Positions 1-8,229 of a stretch of 37,753 nucleotides of DNA are shown here, piece by piece. This DNA is from Nocardia carnea (GTDB taxonomy: Bacteria > Actinomycetota > Actinomycetes > Mycobacteriales > Mycobacteriaceae), in NCBI RefSeq assembly GCF_029869215.1, contig NZ_JARWPM010000203.1, forward strand, positions 1-37,753, in the 5' to 3' direction. Numbering within the stretch: position 1 is the stretch's first letter; each line of letters starts with the position of its first letter. The notes under the pieces are model-generated. The model had not been told where the DNA came from. It worked only from the letters and a program-made list of their open reading frames with translations, and did no database searches. A program made the translations under genes and the position numbers.

Positions 1-189
<189 letters not shown>

Positions 190-213
190 GCCCCGCCCCC
201 CCCCCACGTCGAT

Positions 214-219
214 TACGCT
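214..219 (+). promoter_or_regulatory. -10 box TACGCT of a leaderless nfeD transcript
   Basis: TACGCT is followed by six bases and then GTG at 226. This TANNNT-N6-start spacing puts the transcription start on the start codon and supports GTG 226 as the true start. The -35 region would fall in the damaged homopolymer. Confidence 0.45.
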
Positions 220-225
220 GGGGAC

Positions 226-657
226 GTGGCCGCTGTTGTCTGGCTGGTCGCCGGGTTACTGCTGGCGGCCGCCGAGATGTTCGTCGGTGAACTGACGCTG
301 CTGATGCTCGGTTCCGCCGCGCTGCTGACCGCCGGGGTGAGTTTCCTGGCCGACGCTCCGGTCGTGGTGGAGGCCGTGGTTTTCGCCGTGTCCGCGGTGG
401 TACTGCTGCTCGGCGTCCGGCCGGCCCTGATGCGGCGCTTCGGGACTCCGCCCCCGACGCCGACCAATGCGGAGGCGCTTCCCGGGAAGACCGCGCTGGT
501 CCTCGAACCGGTCGGGGAACACGGCGGCCGGGTGAAACTCGGCGGTGAGGTGTGGAGTGCCCGGTCCTTGGACCCGGGGGAGGAGTATCCGCAGGGCACG
601 ACCGTGTACGTGATGAAGATCGACGGGGCGACCGCTGTCGTCTGGAAGGGCCCGTAA
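226..657 (+). CDS. NfeD-like membrane protein
   Basis: A 143-aa membrane protein of the short NfeD family. Two hydrophobic segments lie at about residues 2-30 and 40-63 (the second includes VVLLLGVRP). A soluble C-terminal OB-fold-like domain follows, containing GKTALVLEPVGEHGGRVKLGGEVW and ending near AVVWKGP (quoted in two parts of the same domain). NfeD proteins pair with SPFH/stomatin proteins and are thought to organise membrane microdomains. The next gene is exactly such a partner and starts on the stop codon of this one (TAATG), so translation is coupled. The frame is open further upstream through the poly-G tract, but that extension is Pro/Gly/Ala-rich and not credible. GTG 226 fits the family length and has a leaderless -10 box. 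Confidence 0.85.
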   Translation: MAAVVWLVAGLLLAAAEMFVGELTLLMLGSAALLTAGVSFLADAPVVVEAVVFAVSAVVLLLGVRPALMRRFGTPPPTPTNAEALPGKTALVLEPVGEHGGRVKLGGEVWSARSLDPGEEYPQGTTVYVMKIDGATAVVWKGP

Positions 658-1805
658 TGACTGCAGTGATAATCGTCGCCGCGCTGGTGGTGCTGGTGGC
701 GCTGGTGGTGGTCAAATCGATCGCGCTGATACCCCAGGCCGAGGCGGCGGTGATCGAACGCCTGGGCCGGTACACCCGGACGGTATCGGGGCAGCTGACG
801 TTCCTCGTCCCGTTCGTGGACCGTATCCGCGCCAAGGTCGACCTGCGGGAACGGGTGGTGTCCTTCCCGCCGCAGCCGGTGATCACCCAGGACAATCTCA
901 CCCTGCAGATCGATTCGGTGGTGTATTTCCAGGTCATGGAGCCGAAAGCCGCGGTCTACGAGATCTCGAACTATATCGCCGCGGTGGAACAGCTCACCGT
1001 CACCACACTGCGCAACGTGGTCGGCGGGATGACCCTGGAGGAAACCCTGACCTCCCGCGACCAGATCAACAACCAGCTGCGCGGAGTGCTCGACGAGGCC
1101 ACCGGCCGGTGGGGCCTGCGGGTGGCCCGGGTGGAGTTGAAGGCGATCGATCCGCCCCCGTCGATCCAGGAGTCGATGGAAAAGCAGATGAAGGCGGACC
1201 GGGAGAAGCGTGCCATGATCCTTACCGCCGAGGGCACCCGGGAATCGCAGATCAAAACCGCCGAGGGCGCCAAACAGGCGCAGATCCTCGCGGCCGAGGG
1301 CGCCAAACAATCGGCGATCCTGTCCGCCGAAGGCGAGCGGCAGAGCCGGATCCTGCGCGCCCAGGGTGAGCGTGCCGCCGCCTACCTGCAGGCACAGGGG
1401 CAGGCCAAAGCGATCGAAAAGGTTTTCGCGGCAATAAAATCGGGCAAACCGACACCGGAACTGCTGGCCTATCAGTACATGCAGACCCTGCCCATGGTCG
1501 CGCGCGGTGACGCGAACAAGGTGTGGCTGGTGCCGAGCGATTTCGGTAAGGCGCTCGAAGGCTTCGCCAAGAATTTCGCCACCCGCGGCGAGGACGGTGT
1601 CTTCCGCTACGAGCCGCCCGCCGACGAGGATGTGCCCGGTAAACCGGAGGACGATTCCGATGAGGTGGCGGACTGGTTCGACACCAGTACCGACCCAGCT
1701 GTCGAGCGGGCCGTCCGGGCCGCGGAATCGGTCGCCCGGACACCGGTGGACACCGCGGCGCCGGTGAACACCACGAAACCCGACCCCCAGGCTCCGCCCC
1801 GGTAA
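657..1805 (+). CDS. SPFH/band-7 (stomatin-like) membrane protein
   Basis: A 382-aa stomatin/prohibitin-type protein. One N-terminal membrane anchor (about residues 2-20) is followed by the SPFH domain, with AVIERLGRYTRT, DLRERVVSFPPQPV and the conserved AVEQLTVTTLRNVVGGM region. A long Ala/Glu/Gln coiled coil follows (about 185-250), built from imperfect copies of AEGxxQxxIL. The C-terminal 70 residues are acidic and Pro/Thr-rich and look disordered. Such proteins oligomerise on the inner face of the membrane and influence membrane proteases and domain organisation. ATG 657 overlaps the nfeD stop. The reading frame is open further upstream, but only as a shadow of nfeD. M. tuberculosis has the same pair (Rv1487-Rv1488, from memory). 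Confidence 0.9.
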   Translation: MTAVIIVAALVVLVALVVVKSIALIPQAEAAVIERLGRYTRTVSGQLTFLVPFVDRIRAKVDLRERVVSFPPQPVITQDNLTLQIDSVVYFQVMEPKAAVYEISNYIAAVEQLTVTTLRNVVGGMTLEETLTSRDQINNQLRGVLDEATGRWGLRVARVELKAIDPPPSIQESMEKQMKADREKRAMILTAEGTRESQIKTAEGAKQAQILAAEGAKQSAILSAEGERQSRILRAQGERAAAYLQAQGQAKAIEKVFAAIKSGKPTPELLAYQYMQTLPMVARGDANKVWLVPSDFGKALEGFAKNFATRGEDGVFRYEPPADEDVPGKPEDDSDEVADWFDTSTDPAVERAVRAAESVARTPVDTAAPVNTTKPDPQAPPR

Positions 1806-1939
1806 CGACCCGCGCTGCCCTCGTCCCGTAGTACGCGTCGTTCTCGGGCGGGCCCGATTACGCGCCGAATCCCCTGCCCCCGGCGCGCCGATCGGCAATA
1901 ATCGGAACCTCTGCTGGACAAAGGAACTCGGGGGGGACC

Positions 1940-3223
1940 GTGACGACACGTCGCACCGTTCTCCGGACGGCCGCGGCCCTGCCGTTGCTGGCGGCGTGCT
2001 CACCGGACGTGCTGCTCGGCGCGCCGGGATCGGTGCGGATCGCGGTGTCCTGGAGCGGGCCGGAACTGGCGGCGTTCCGGTCGGTGCTGGCGGCCGCGCG
2101 GCTACCGGAACCCGTGGAGGTCGTACCGCTCGGCGACGAGATCTACACCGCGCTCACCGCCCGCGGCCGCTCGGCGCCGGATATCGTCATGCTCCCGCAG
2201 GCCGGGCTGGTGCGGCATCTCGTGATGGAAGGCCGGTTGCGCGCGGTCCCGGAAGAGCTGTGGTTCGACGCCCAGGGACCGCGCTACGGCGAACAGTGGC
2301 GCCGGCTGTGTTTCCACAACAGCCGTCCGTACGGGGTTCCGTTCAAGGCGAGTGGTAAATCCCTGGTCTGGTACGACCGGGAGGCCCTCGCCGATCTCCG
2401 GGCGGGTGATCCGGCGTCCTGGACGCTGCTCGATTGGGCTACGCAGGTGCGCCGCTTCGCGGGCACCGGGCGCCGGTTCCTGGCGGTCGGCGCGGCGGAC
2501 GGCTGGGTACTCACGGACCTGTTCGAGAATCTGCTGCTGGCCGAATCACCAGCGGTGTACGACATGCTGGGGTCCGGCCGGCGGGACTGGGACAACCCGG
2601 CGGTGCGCACCACGTTCACCCGGCTCGGTGAGCTGTGGGGTGTCCGGGAAGGGCTTCCCGGCGGGGTGGCCACGGCGCTGGTCCGGCAGTTCGCCGACGC
2701 GGTCCGCGATGTTTTCGAATATCGCCGCGCCCTGGCCGTGGCGGCCCCCGATTTCGCCGAACCCGTGGTACGGGACGCGCTGCGCAGGGCGGGACGCCCC
2801 GAATCCGCGGCGGGTGTCGTGCCGTTTCCGGCGGTGGCCGCAGACCGGCCGGGACCGCGCATCATCGGCGGTGATGTCATGGTGCTCACCGCTGCCGCGG
2901 CGGCGCGTGCCGGCGAGGTGGTGCGTGCCCTGGCCGATCCGCAGGCGCCACTGCCGTGGATCCACGGGATCGGCGGGTTCCTCGGCCCGAACACCCGGAC
3001 CCGGGCGCGTTATTCGCCCTGGGTCGCCGATTCGGCCGCCGCGCTGCCCACCTGGCCGGAATTCGACCTGTCCGATCGCATCGGCGTTGTCGGCGGCCGG
3101 GACGGGCTCTGGCGCGTGCTGACCGAATTCCTGATCACCGTCGGGGATCGAGGTGGCGACGTGCGCGCCGCGACCGATACCGCAGTAGCGACGCTGACAC
3201 GATTCGAACGGGGGTGGCGATGA
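1940..3223 (+). CDS. Tat-type lipoprotein, ABC extracellular solute-binding protein (family 1-like)
   Basis: A 427-aa protein beginning MTTRRTVLRTAAALPLLAAC, which combines a twin-arginine motif (TRRTVLR) with a lipobox whose lipidated cysteine is residue 20. The mature part resembles carbohydrate-type solute-binding proteins: VRIAVSWSG near the start, APDIVMLPQAGLVRHLV, then YGVPFKASGKSLVWYDREAL and a WTLLDWATQVRRF segment, as in the extracellular family-1 fold. It would bind an unknown solute outside the membrane. GTG 1940 is preceded by a G-rich stretch that may serve as ribosome binding site. The stop overlaps the permease start (ATGA). Unusual for an ABC importer, neither this gene nor its two coupled neighbours encodes an ATPase. 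Family confidence is good, substrate unknown. Confidence 0.82.
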   Translation: MTTRRTVLRTAAALPLLAACSPDVLLGAPGSVRIAVSWSGPELAAFRSVLAAARLPEPVEVVPLGDEIYTALTARGRSAPDIVMLPQAGLVRHLVMEGRLRAVPEELWFDAQGPRYGEQWRRLCFHNSRPYGVPFKASGKSLVWYDREALADLRAGDPASWTLLDWATQVRRFAGTGRRFLAVGAADGWVLTDLFENLLLAESPAVYDMLGSGRRDWDNPAVRTTFTRLGELWGVREGLPGGVATALVRQFADAVRDVFEYRRALAVAAPDFAEPVVRDALRRAGRPESAAGVVPFPAVAADRPGPRIIGGDVMVLTAAAAARAGEVVRALADPQAPLPWIHGIGGFLGPNTRTRARYSPWVADSAAALPTWPEFDLSDRIGVVGGRDGLWRVLTEFLITVGDRGGDVRAATDTAVATLTRFERGWR

Positions 3224-5094
3224 CCTCGGCGGACCATTCGGAGCGGCTGTCCCGGATATACCGGGCGCACGGTGTGACACTGGAGTTGCCGCTGTCGCGG
3301 TTACGCGGTCCGCTCGTCCCGGGGGCGCCGCCCTCTCGTGGGATCACCCGGATCGCCTGCGGGCCGGCGGTGCTGTTGCTGGTCCTACTGCTGATCCCGA
3401 CGGCCGTCACCGCCGTGCTGGCGGTGCGGACCGAATTGTGGCTCGTGGTGGGTTGCGCGGTCCTGGCAGGGTTGTTCGTGCCCGCGCTGCGATACGCCCG
3501 CCGGGATGCCGGCCCGCGGCCCGGACCGGCCGAGGCGAATGAGGAAACCGGGAACCGGTCGTACCGGTGGGTGTGGCCGGCCGGGCTGGGGGCCGCCGCG
3601 GTGCTGGTGCTCCACTCGATCGGCCCGTCGTATGCCCGCAGCCTGTACTGGATGGGATTCGCGGCGGTGCTGCTCGTCGTGGCCATGGTGCTGGCCTGGT
3701 GGAGCCGCGAGACCCGGGGTTTGTGGTTGCTTCCGCTGATCGTGCCGTTCGGGATCTCGGCGTTCGTCGCCGGTGTGGCGTTCCGGCTGATCTTCCAGTA
3801 CTCCGGCGCGCGGGTCGGTTTCGACGGGTTTCCCGGCTACCGGACCTGGTTCGCCGTCATGCTCGGGTCGGCGTTCCTCTGGACCTGGCTGGGATTTCTG
3901 ATCGCGCTGTTCCGCGCGAGTATCCGAGCCGTGACCGCCGATCCGGTGCGGGCCCGCCGGCTCACGGACTGCACGGGGCCCACACTGTACAAACGACTGT
4001 TCGATCTGCAGCGACCGGTGGTGCTGGTGGCCGGTCTGGTGGTCGGGGTGGCCGCCGCCCGGGTATTCGACGTGGTGCTGATCGGTGTCCCCGGTTCGGT
4101 GCAGTACCGGCTCGACAGCGCGACCGTGTCGTGGTGGCGGCTGGCCGGTGACCCGGCCGGTGCGGGCGAAGCGGCCGCCCATGCCCTGCCGCTGGCGATA
4201 CTGCTCGCCGTGGCCGCGTGGGCGTTGCAGAGCGACCTGCGCGAGCGCCGCTCCGGTTTGTCGCCGATGCCGGCGCCGCCCTATCCGGCGCCCCTCGATT
4301 CCGGCACCGGCGGGGGGCTCGCCGGCTACCTGCGCACGCTGGGTTTCGGCCTGGTCGCGGTCGCGGCGATGCTCCCGATCGGGGCACTGGTGGTGGCTGC
4401 GCTGCAGGGGCCCGGCGGCTGGTCGCTACACGCGTTCACCGAGATGTGGGCCGACCCGGCACTGCGGAGATCCATCCAGACGACCCTGTGGGTGGCTCTC
4501 CTCGCGACCGTGGTCGTGGTCGCCGCCGCCGCGCCACTGGCCTACCGGCTCGCGGTCGCGCCGGACGGCTGGGTGGCGCGCGGTACGGTCAGCGCGCTGG
4601 TGGTTCTCGCCGTGCTGCCGGTACAGGCGTATCTCGGGCCGCTGGACGCGTTCATCGACGAGCACGGACTGTCGGGCACCCGGATCCCGCTGGTACTCGT
4701 CCACGTGGCCGCCGGGTTGCCGATCGCGGTACTGATCCTGCGGGGCGCGGTCGCCGCGCCACCGGGCAGCCCGGCCGCGGACGCGTTGCGTGGGATGGCC
4801 GCCCCGGGAACCATCGGCCGGCGGCTGCTCGCGGCGGCCGGGCCGGCGCTGGTAGCGGTCGCGGTTCTCGAATTCGTCCAGGTCTGGAATGATTTCGTGG
4901 TCGGCCTGCTGATCAGCGGTGCCGGGGCGTCCCCGTGGTCGCTGCTCCTGTGGGGTGAGGCGCGCCAATTCGGCGAGAACGCCGCACCGCTCGCGGCCGG
5001 GGCGCTGATCTCGGCGGTGCTGCCGGTCGCGCTGGTGCTGGCGACCTGGCGGCGCTGGATCGTCCCCGGACTGACCGGTGGGGTGCTGCGATGA
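3220..5094 (+). CDS. Fused MalF/MalG-type ABC transporter permease
   Basis: A 624-aa polytopic protein, roughly twice the length of one permease subunit. The first half (about residues 40-340) has a MalF-like core with an EAA-type loop at about 239-262 (DPVRARRLTDCTGPTLYKRL). The second half (about 370-615) has a MalG-like core with its own loop at about 516-543 (AADALRGMAAPGTIGRRLL) followed by VQVWNDFVVG, a typical MalG signature. A Pro-rich linker at 348-362 joins them. It would form the whole transmembrane path for the solute bound by the upstream lipoprotein. The first EAA loop is degenerate, which may affect how an ATPase docks. ATG 3220 overlaps the upstream stop, and the downstream start overlaps this stop, so all three genes are translationally coupled. 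Confidence 0.82.
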   Translation: MTSADHSERLSRIYRAHGVTLELPLSRLRGPLVPGAPPSRGITRIACGPAVLLLVLLLIPTAVTAVLAVRTELWLVVGCAVLAGLFVPALRYARRDAGPRPGPAEANEETGNRSYRWVWPAGLGAAAVLVLHSIGPSYARSLYWMGFAAVLLVVAMVLAWWSRETRGLWLLPLIVPFGISAFVAGVAFRLIFQYSGARVGFDGFPGYRTWFAVMLGSAFLWTWLGFLIALFRASIRAVTADPVRARRLTDCTGPTLYKRLFDLQRPVVLVAGLVVGVAAARVFDVVLIGVPGSVQYRLDSATVSWWRLAGDPAGAGEAAAHALPLAILLAVAAWALQSDLRERRSGLSPMPAPPYPAPLDSGTGGGLAGYLRTLGFGLVAVAAMLPIGALVVAALQGPGGWSLHAFTEMWADPALRRSIQTTLWVALLATVVVVAAAAPLAYRLAVAPDGWVARGTVSALVVLAVLPVQAYLGPLDAFIDEHGLSGTRIPLVLVHVAAGLPIAVLILRGAVAAPPGSPAADALRGMAAPGTIGRRLLAAAGPALVAVAVLEFVQVWNDFVVGLLISGAGASPWSLLLWGEARQFGENAAPLAAGALISAVLPVALVLATWRRWIVPGLTGGVLR

Positions 5095-6797
5095 ATGAAC
5101 CGCTGCCGCGTTCTTCGGTGGTCCCGGGTGTGCTGGGCGGGCTGTCGGTTCTCGCGACCACCCTGCTGCTGGAACTGGGCCGCAACCTGGTGACGAATTC
5201 GTTCGGGGAGAGCGACGCCGTCCGGCTGGTGTCCTCGGGGTTGCGCTGGCTGGCCGTGCTGGTCGTGGTGCTGGCGCTGCTGTACACCGCGCACCGGTTC
5301 GTGGTGGAGCGGCGGGCCCGGCAGCGGCTGGTGTGGCGCCGGCAGGCACTGGCGGTACTCGACGGTGCGCGACCCGTGGGACCAGCCGTCCCCCGGGATA
5401 TGTCGGAAGACGATCGGATGTCCGATCCGGGCCGCCACAGCGAATTCGTCGAGGCCCTGGAAAAACTACCCGTGCACCGATACGACTCCGCCACCTTGTC
5501 CGCGGTCCTGACCGCGGTGGTGACGGTGTACGTCGGCGAGCCGACGCCGCCGGACGGTGAAATGTGGACTGCGCCCGGTTTGCAGGCGTGGCTGGTGGAC
5601 GAGGACATCATGTCCTGCCGGGACGGTCGTTACACACTGAAACGGGTACCGGCGTCGTCAGCGGGGAACAGGGATCTGGTCGATGAACTGGAACAGGCGG
5701 CGTTGTTCGGGCTCCTGGCCCACTGCGCCGACCAGGCCTCGAGCTGGGCGGTCGCCTTGACGACCGTCCCGTTCGCACCGGGTGCCCGGCGCTGGTTCAC
5801 GGTGGAGGCACCGTATCTCCGGAAGCTCGTCGAAGAGTGCGGTAAACGGCCCCCCGAGCAGATTCCCTCGGCCACGGTCGCCCAGCTCGTGCGGATCGCC
5901 GACGCGCTGGATATCTGGTACGCGCACCAGATCTGCGTGCAGGACGACGAGAGTGCGGTGGTGGCACACCACCTGGAAACGCTGGTGGGTGGCGCGGAAT
6001 CGAGTTGGTTCGGCCGGCTGATGTCGGTGCGGCGGCCGGAGCCGCCCGGCGACGAGGGTGACGGGCACGGCCCGGAAGCTGCTCGGCCCGGAGAACAGCC
6101 TGCCCCGGCCACCGGCCGCGGCCCGGGGACTTCGGCCGCCGTAGGCCAGGAGGGGGAGCTGTCGGCGCGCTGGTTCGGCGGAATACGGTGGCGGGCGACC
6201 GGACTCGCCGCGCGGCGGTGGCACCGGGCAGCCCTGAGCGCGTTGTGCACGGCCGCCGAACCCCGCGAACTGGGTGAGGCGGTCAAGCAACTGCGGGAGG
6301 TGTGGTGGCGGCTTCCGCGGGAGGATGTGACGAATCAGGTCCGGGTGCTCACGAATCTGGCCGTCGCGCATATCGCGCAGGGCCGGCTGGACGCGGCGGC
6401 GGACCGGCTCGAGCTGGCCGCGGTCCGGGCGGCCGCCGAGGAGGACGACGAAGGCCGGGCCTTGGTGTGTGAACTGGAGGCGGCGGTGTGCTGGGCCCGC
6501 GGCGAACCACGGGGCGCGCTGCGGAAATGGCAGCGGGCGCTGGGTCTCTACGAGGATCTGGGCCATCCCCGCGGGATCGCCGGCTGCCTGCACCATATCG
6601 GTTCGGTGCTGCTACTCGTCCCCGAGCACGCCGACCTGGTACTGGGCGATGATCCGCCCCCGGCCGTCGATGAGGCGCGGCGGTACGCCCGGGAGTGGTG
6701 CGACGAGGCCGCGGTGTGGCGGCGGGGCGAAACGCCGCCACGGACCGGCCGCCGGCCGCTGCGGTTCCCGGAGGAGGCCGGCGCTTCCGGACAATGA
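5091..6797 (+). CDS. Two-TM protein with helical/TPR-like C-terminus, unknown function
   Basis: A 568-aa protein I do not recognise. Two predicted membrane segments (about 12-30 and 50-68) are followed by a basic stretch (VVERRARQRLVWRR), so the bulk should be cytoplasmic. A helical region of about 110-315 leads into a Pro/Gly/acid-rich linker (about 318-358). A helix-repeat region (about 380-515) follows, with LTNLAVAHIAQGRLDAAADR and ALRKWQRALGLYEDLGHPRG, which resemble TPR units and recall the TPR regions of SARP/STAND regulators. There is no Walker A motif, so it is not the missing transporter ATPase. Its start overlaps the permease stop (ATGA), which implies a joint role with the lipoprotein and fused permease, for example as cytoplasmic adaptor or sensor. 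Confidence 0.65.
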   Translation: MNEPLPRSSVVPGVLGGLSVLATTLLLELGRNLVTNSFGESDAVRLVSSGLRWLAVLVVVLALLYTAHRFVVERRARQRLVWRRQALAVLDGARPVGPAVPRDMSEDDRMSDPGRHSEFVEALEKLPVHRYDSATLSAVLTAVVTVYVGEPTPPDGEMWTAPGLQAWLVDEDIMSCRDGRYTLKRVPASSAGNRDLVDELEQAALFGLLAHCADQASSWAVALTTVPFAPGARRWFTVEAPYLRKLVEECGKRPPEQIPSATVAQLVRIADALDIWYAHQICVQDDESAVVAHHLETLVGGAESSWFGRLMSVRRPEPPGDEGDGHGPEAARPGEQPAPATGRGPGTSAAVGQEGELSARWFGGIRWRATGLAARRWHRAALSALCTAAEPRELGEAVKQLREVWWRLPREDVTNQVRVLTNLAVAHIAQGRLDAAADRLELAAVRAAAEEDDEGRALVCELEAAVCWARGEPRGALRKWQRALGLYEDLGHPRGIAGCLHHIGSVLLLVPEHADLVLGDDPPPAVDEARRYAREWCDEAAVWRRGETPPRTGRRPLRFPEEAGASGQ

Positions 6798-7191
6798 CGG
6801 CGACGGCCGTGAAACCCTGTCGTGCCGGGTATGCGACCTGCGGCCCGTACCGGCGGTCGGACGGCTCGCGCCGATGGGCACTGCGGCGGGGATACGGTGG
6901 CAGCGAGGCATTGGCGCGGCCCCGGAGAGAGGAAGCGGCTCAGGTGCAGGGACGCACCCGACAGCCGCCGGACCGGCTGGTTGTCGCCGTCGTCGGATCT
7001 CCAGTTCGAGCGAGCGATCGCCGCATCGGTTTCGGAGAGCGTGGCGATCGCGGATGTTCTCCGCGCCGGAGGCGCCGTGGCCGCTGTGGTGCACGGCCAG
7101 GATGTAGCGGACCCCGTGTGCGGCGGGTCGCCGAGTGTGGTGGTCTGCGCGGTAACCCGGTTCGGGTGAATGGTAACCGGGCGGGGCGCGG
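6798..7191. other. 394-bp gap between convergent genes
   Basis: No intact gene of convincing length is visible here on either strand. The open frames that cross it are extensions of neighbouring shadow frames. The only coding-like signal is the possible broken ORF listed at 6944-7169. No clear terminator with a U-tract was found. Confidence 0.6.
6944..7169 (+). pseudogene. Possible small gene with a frameshift near 7000
   Basis: GTG 6944 follows a purine-rich GAGAGGAAG about nine bases upstream. It opens with VQGRTRQPPDRLVVAVVG, then becomes Arg/Gly-rich and stop-free without looking protein-like. In the next frame the sequence from about 7005 reads DLQFERAIAASVSESVAIAD and continues with AVAAVVHGQDVADPV to a stop at 7169. 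Joined across a one-base shift, the two parts look like one protein of about 75 residues. No family was recognised. It may equally be chance in high-GC DNA, where open frames are common. Confidence 0.22.
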
Positions 7192-7911
7192 CTACCGGTC
7201 GGCAACCATATCGTTCGGCGTTGCGGCCGGCGACGTGGTGGCGGCTTCCGGGCGAACGGCCGGATTGCCCGTCACCGGTTTCCAGCGCTGATCGATCACC
7301 AGGCCGAGGCAGCCGGCGGCGATACAGGCGATCGACACCCCGACCATGACCGGATGCGTACCACCGGTCAAGGCATCGGCGAGCACCACGGTGGCGGCCG
7401 TCCCGGGCAGGATGCCGCCGAACGTCGCACCCAGATAGGGCCAGAAACGGATCGCGGACAGCGCGCACGAATAGTTCACCACCGAGAACGGCGCGAAGGC
7501 GATCAACCGCAACGCGCCGACCGCGAGCCAGCCCCGGCGGTGCAGGCGGTCGTCGATGATCTGCACCGTGGGATGGGTCAGATAGGGCGCCACCCGCTCG
7601 CGGCCGAATGCGCGGACCAGCAGGAAGGCCGCCGCGGCGCTGAGCAGCGAGGCGGCGACGGCCACACCGAGCCCGACGACCGGCCCGAAGAGCAACCCCG
7701 ACGCGACGGTGAACACCGTGCGGGGGACCGGCGCGATGATGATCAGGGTGTGCGCCGCGAAGAACAGCAGCGGGAACCACGGCCCGGCGTCTTCGGCCCA
7801 CTCCTGGATGTGGCGCGGGTCCGGCAGCGGGGTGAGCAGCGCCGCCGCGCAGACGACCGCGACCAGGCACAGTACGAAGACCAGCCGGCGGTCGCGGAGG
7901 ATGCGGGGCAC
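7192..7911 (-). CDS. TVP38/TMEM64 (SNARE-associated, DedA-like) membrane protein
   Basis: A 239-aa integral membrane protein. After a basic start and a first hydrophobic segment (VFVLCLVAVVCAAAL) come the features of the TVP38/VTT domain. These are a PVPRTVFTVASGLLFGPVVG segment (about 61-80), then GRERVAPYL, and later LRLIAFAPFSVVNYSCALS with a GGILPGT motif. VTT-domain proteins are linked to lipid scrambling or small-molecule membrane transport; the substrate here is unknown. GTG 7911 is the earliest possible start, as an in-frame TAA lies just upstream. A -10-like TAATCT six bases before it suggests a leaderless mRNA. The C-terminal 25 residues are Pro/Ala/Thr-rich. M. tuberculosis Rv1491c occupies the same position next to mutA, from memory. 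Confidence 0.83.
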   Translation of the reverse strand: MPRILRDRRLVFVLCLVAVVCAAALLTPLPDPRHIQEWAEDAGPWFPLLFFAAHTLIIIAPVPRTVFTVASGLLFGPVVGLGVAVAASLLSAAAAFLLVRAFGRERVAPYLTHPTVQIIDDRLHRRGWLAVGALRLIAFAPFSVVNYSCALSAIRFWPYLGATFGGILPGTAATVVLADALTGGTHPVMVGVSIACIAAGCLGLVIDQRWKPVTGNPAVRPEAATTSPAATPNDMVADR

Positions 7912-7917
7912 CGGGCG

Positions 7918-7923
7918 AGATTA
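7918..7923 (-). promoter_or_regulatory. -10 box TAATCT for the TVP38 gene (leaderless)
   Basis: On the minus strand TAATCT is followed by six bases and GTG 7911, the leaderless spacing seen at several genes in this window. Confidence 0.45.
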
Positions 7924-8174
7924 CCGAGTGCCCTCCGCGGCGGGGCACGCGGTGCCGGCGCGGAGCCCGGCCACGGTGACCGCGCGGCGGCGGTGGAATC
8001 GGCCGGCGCGGCAGAGAACGGTAGCGAACCGGGCGCTCGCCCGCATCGCCCGGAGGACGTTACTCGTTGGTAGTGGTGGCCCCGGGCGCTCGCTGTGTGA
8101 GCCCCGGCTAGCATCGGAGGGGCGGGCTGAATGCCCGTTAACCAAAGTATTCGCTGAGCTGGGCGGATGCCAAG

Positions 8175-8205
8175 GTACCCGCGCACGCAGGTGGTGCGCT
8201 TGTAC
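8175..8205 (+). promoter_or_regulatory. Two-part hairpin in the mutA leader
   Basis: GTAC (8175-8178), CC, GCGCAC (8181-8186), a 7-nt loop, GTGCGC (8194-8199), TT, GTAC (8202-8205). This is a symmetric stem with a 2x2 internal loop, ending 24 nt before ATG 8230. It could be an mRNA structure in the leader or a DNA operator. No U-tract follows, so it is not a standard terminator. Confidence 0.4.
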
Positions 8206-8229
8206 TGGAACGACAAGAGGGAACAGGGT

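Larger units (their letters stand above)
7912..8229. other. Divergent intergenic region upstream of mutA
   Basis: A 318-bp region between the minus-strand TVP38 gene and mutA. It holds the leaderless TVP38 promoter at its left edge and a hairpin at 8175-8205. A weak -10-like TAGCAT lies at 8109-8114 without a clear -35 box. No cobalamin riboswitch B12-box was recognised by eye. The frame of mutA extends upstream to ATG 8167, giving an alternative start within this region. Confidence 0.5.

Noticed and set aside
1844..1857. TCGGG-CGGG-CCCGA hairpin after the SPFH gene as a terminator
   Set aside because: The stem is only 5 bp with a 4-nt loop and no T-run, and such short GC stems are frequent in this DNA.
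213..2003. A minus-strand open frame of about 600 codons opposite nfeD and the SPFH gene
   Set aside because: The translation is the antisense shadow of two clear genes and has no protein-like features.
5091..6797. The third gene of the transporter operon as the missing ABC ATPase
   Set aside because: There is no Walker A, Walker B or LSGGQ-type motif. It has two N-terminal membrane segments and helical repeats instead.
8140..8156. AACCAAAGTATTCGC upstream of mutA as a RamB- or PrpR-type site
   Set aside because: It matches the remembered RamB motif (AAAGTTTGCAAA-like) in only about half of its positions.
7912..8229. Cobalamin riboswitch upstream of mutA
   Set aside because: No B12-box or the extended paired structure of about 200 nt could be recognised; only a simple hairpin is present.
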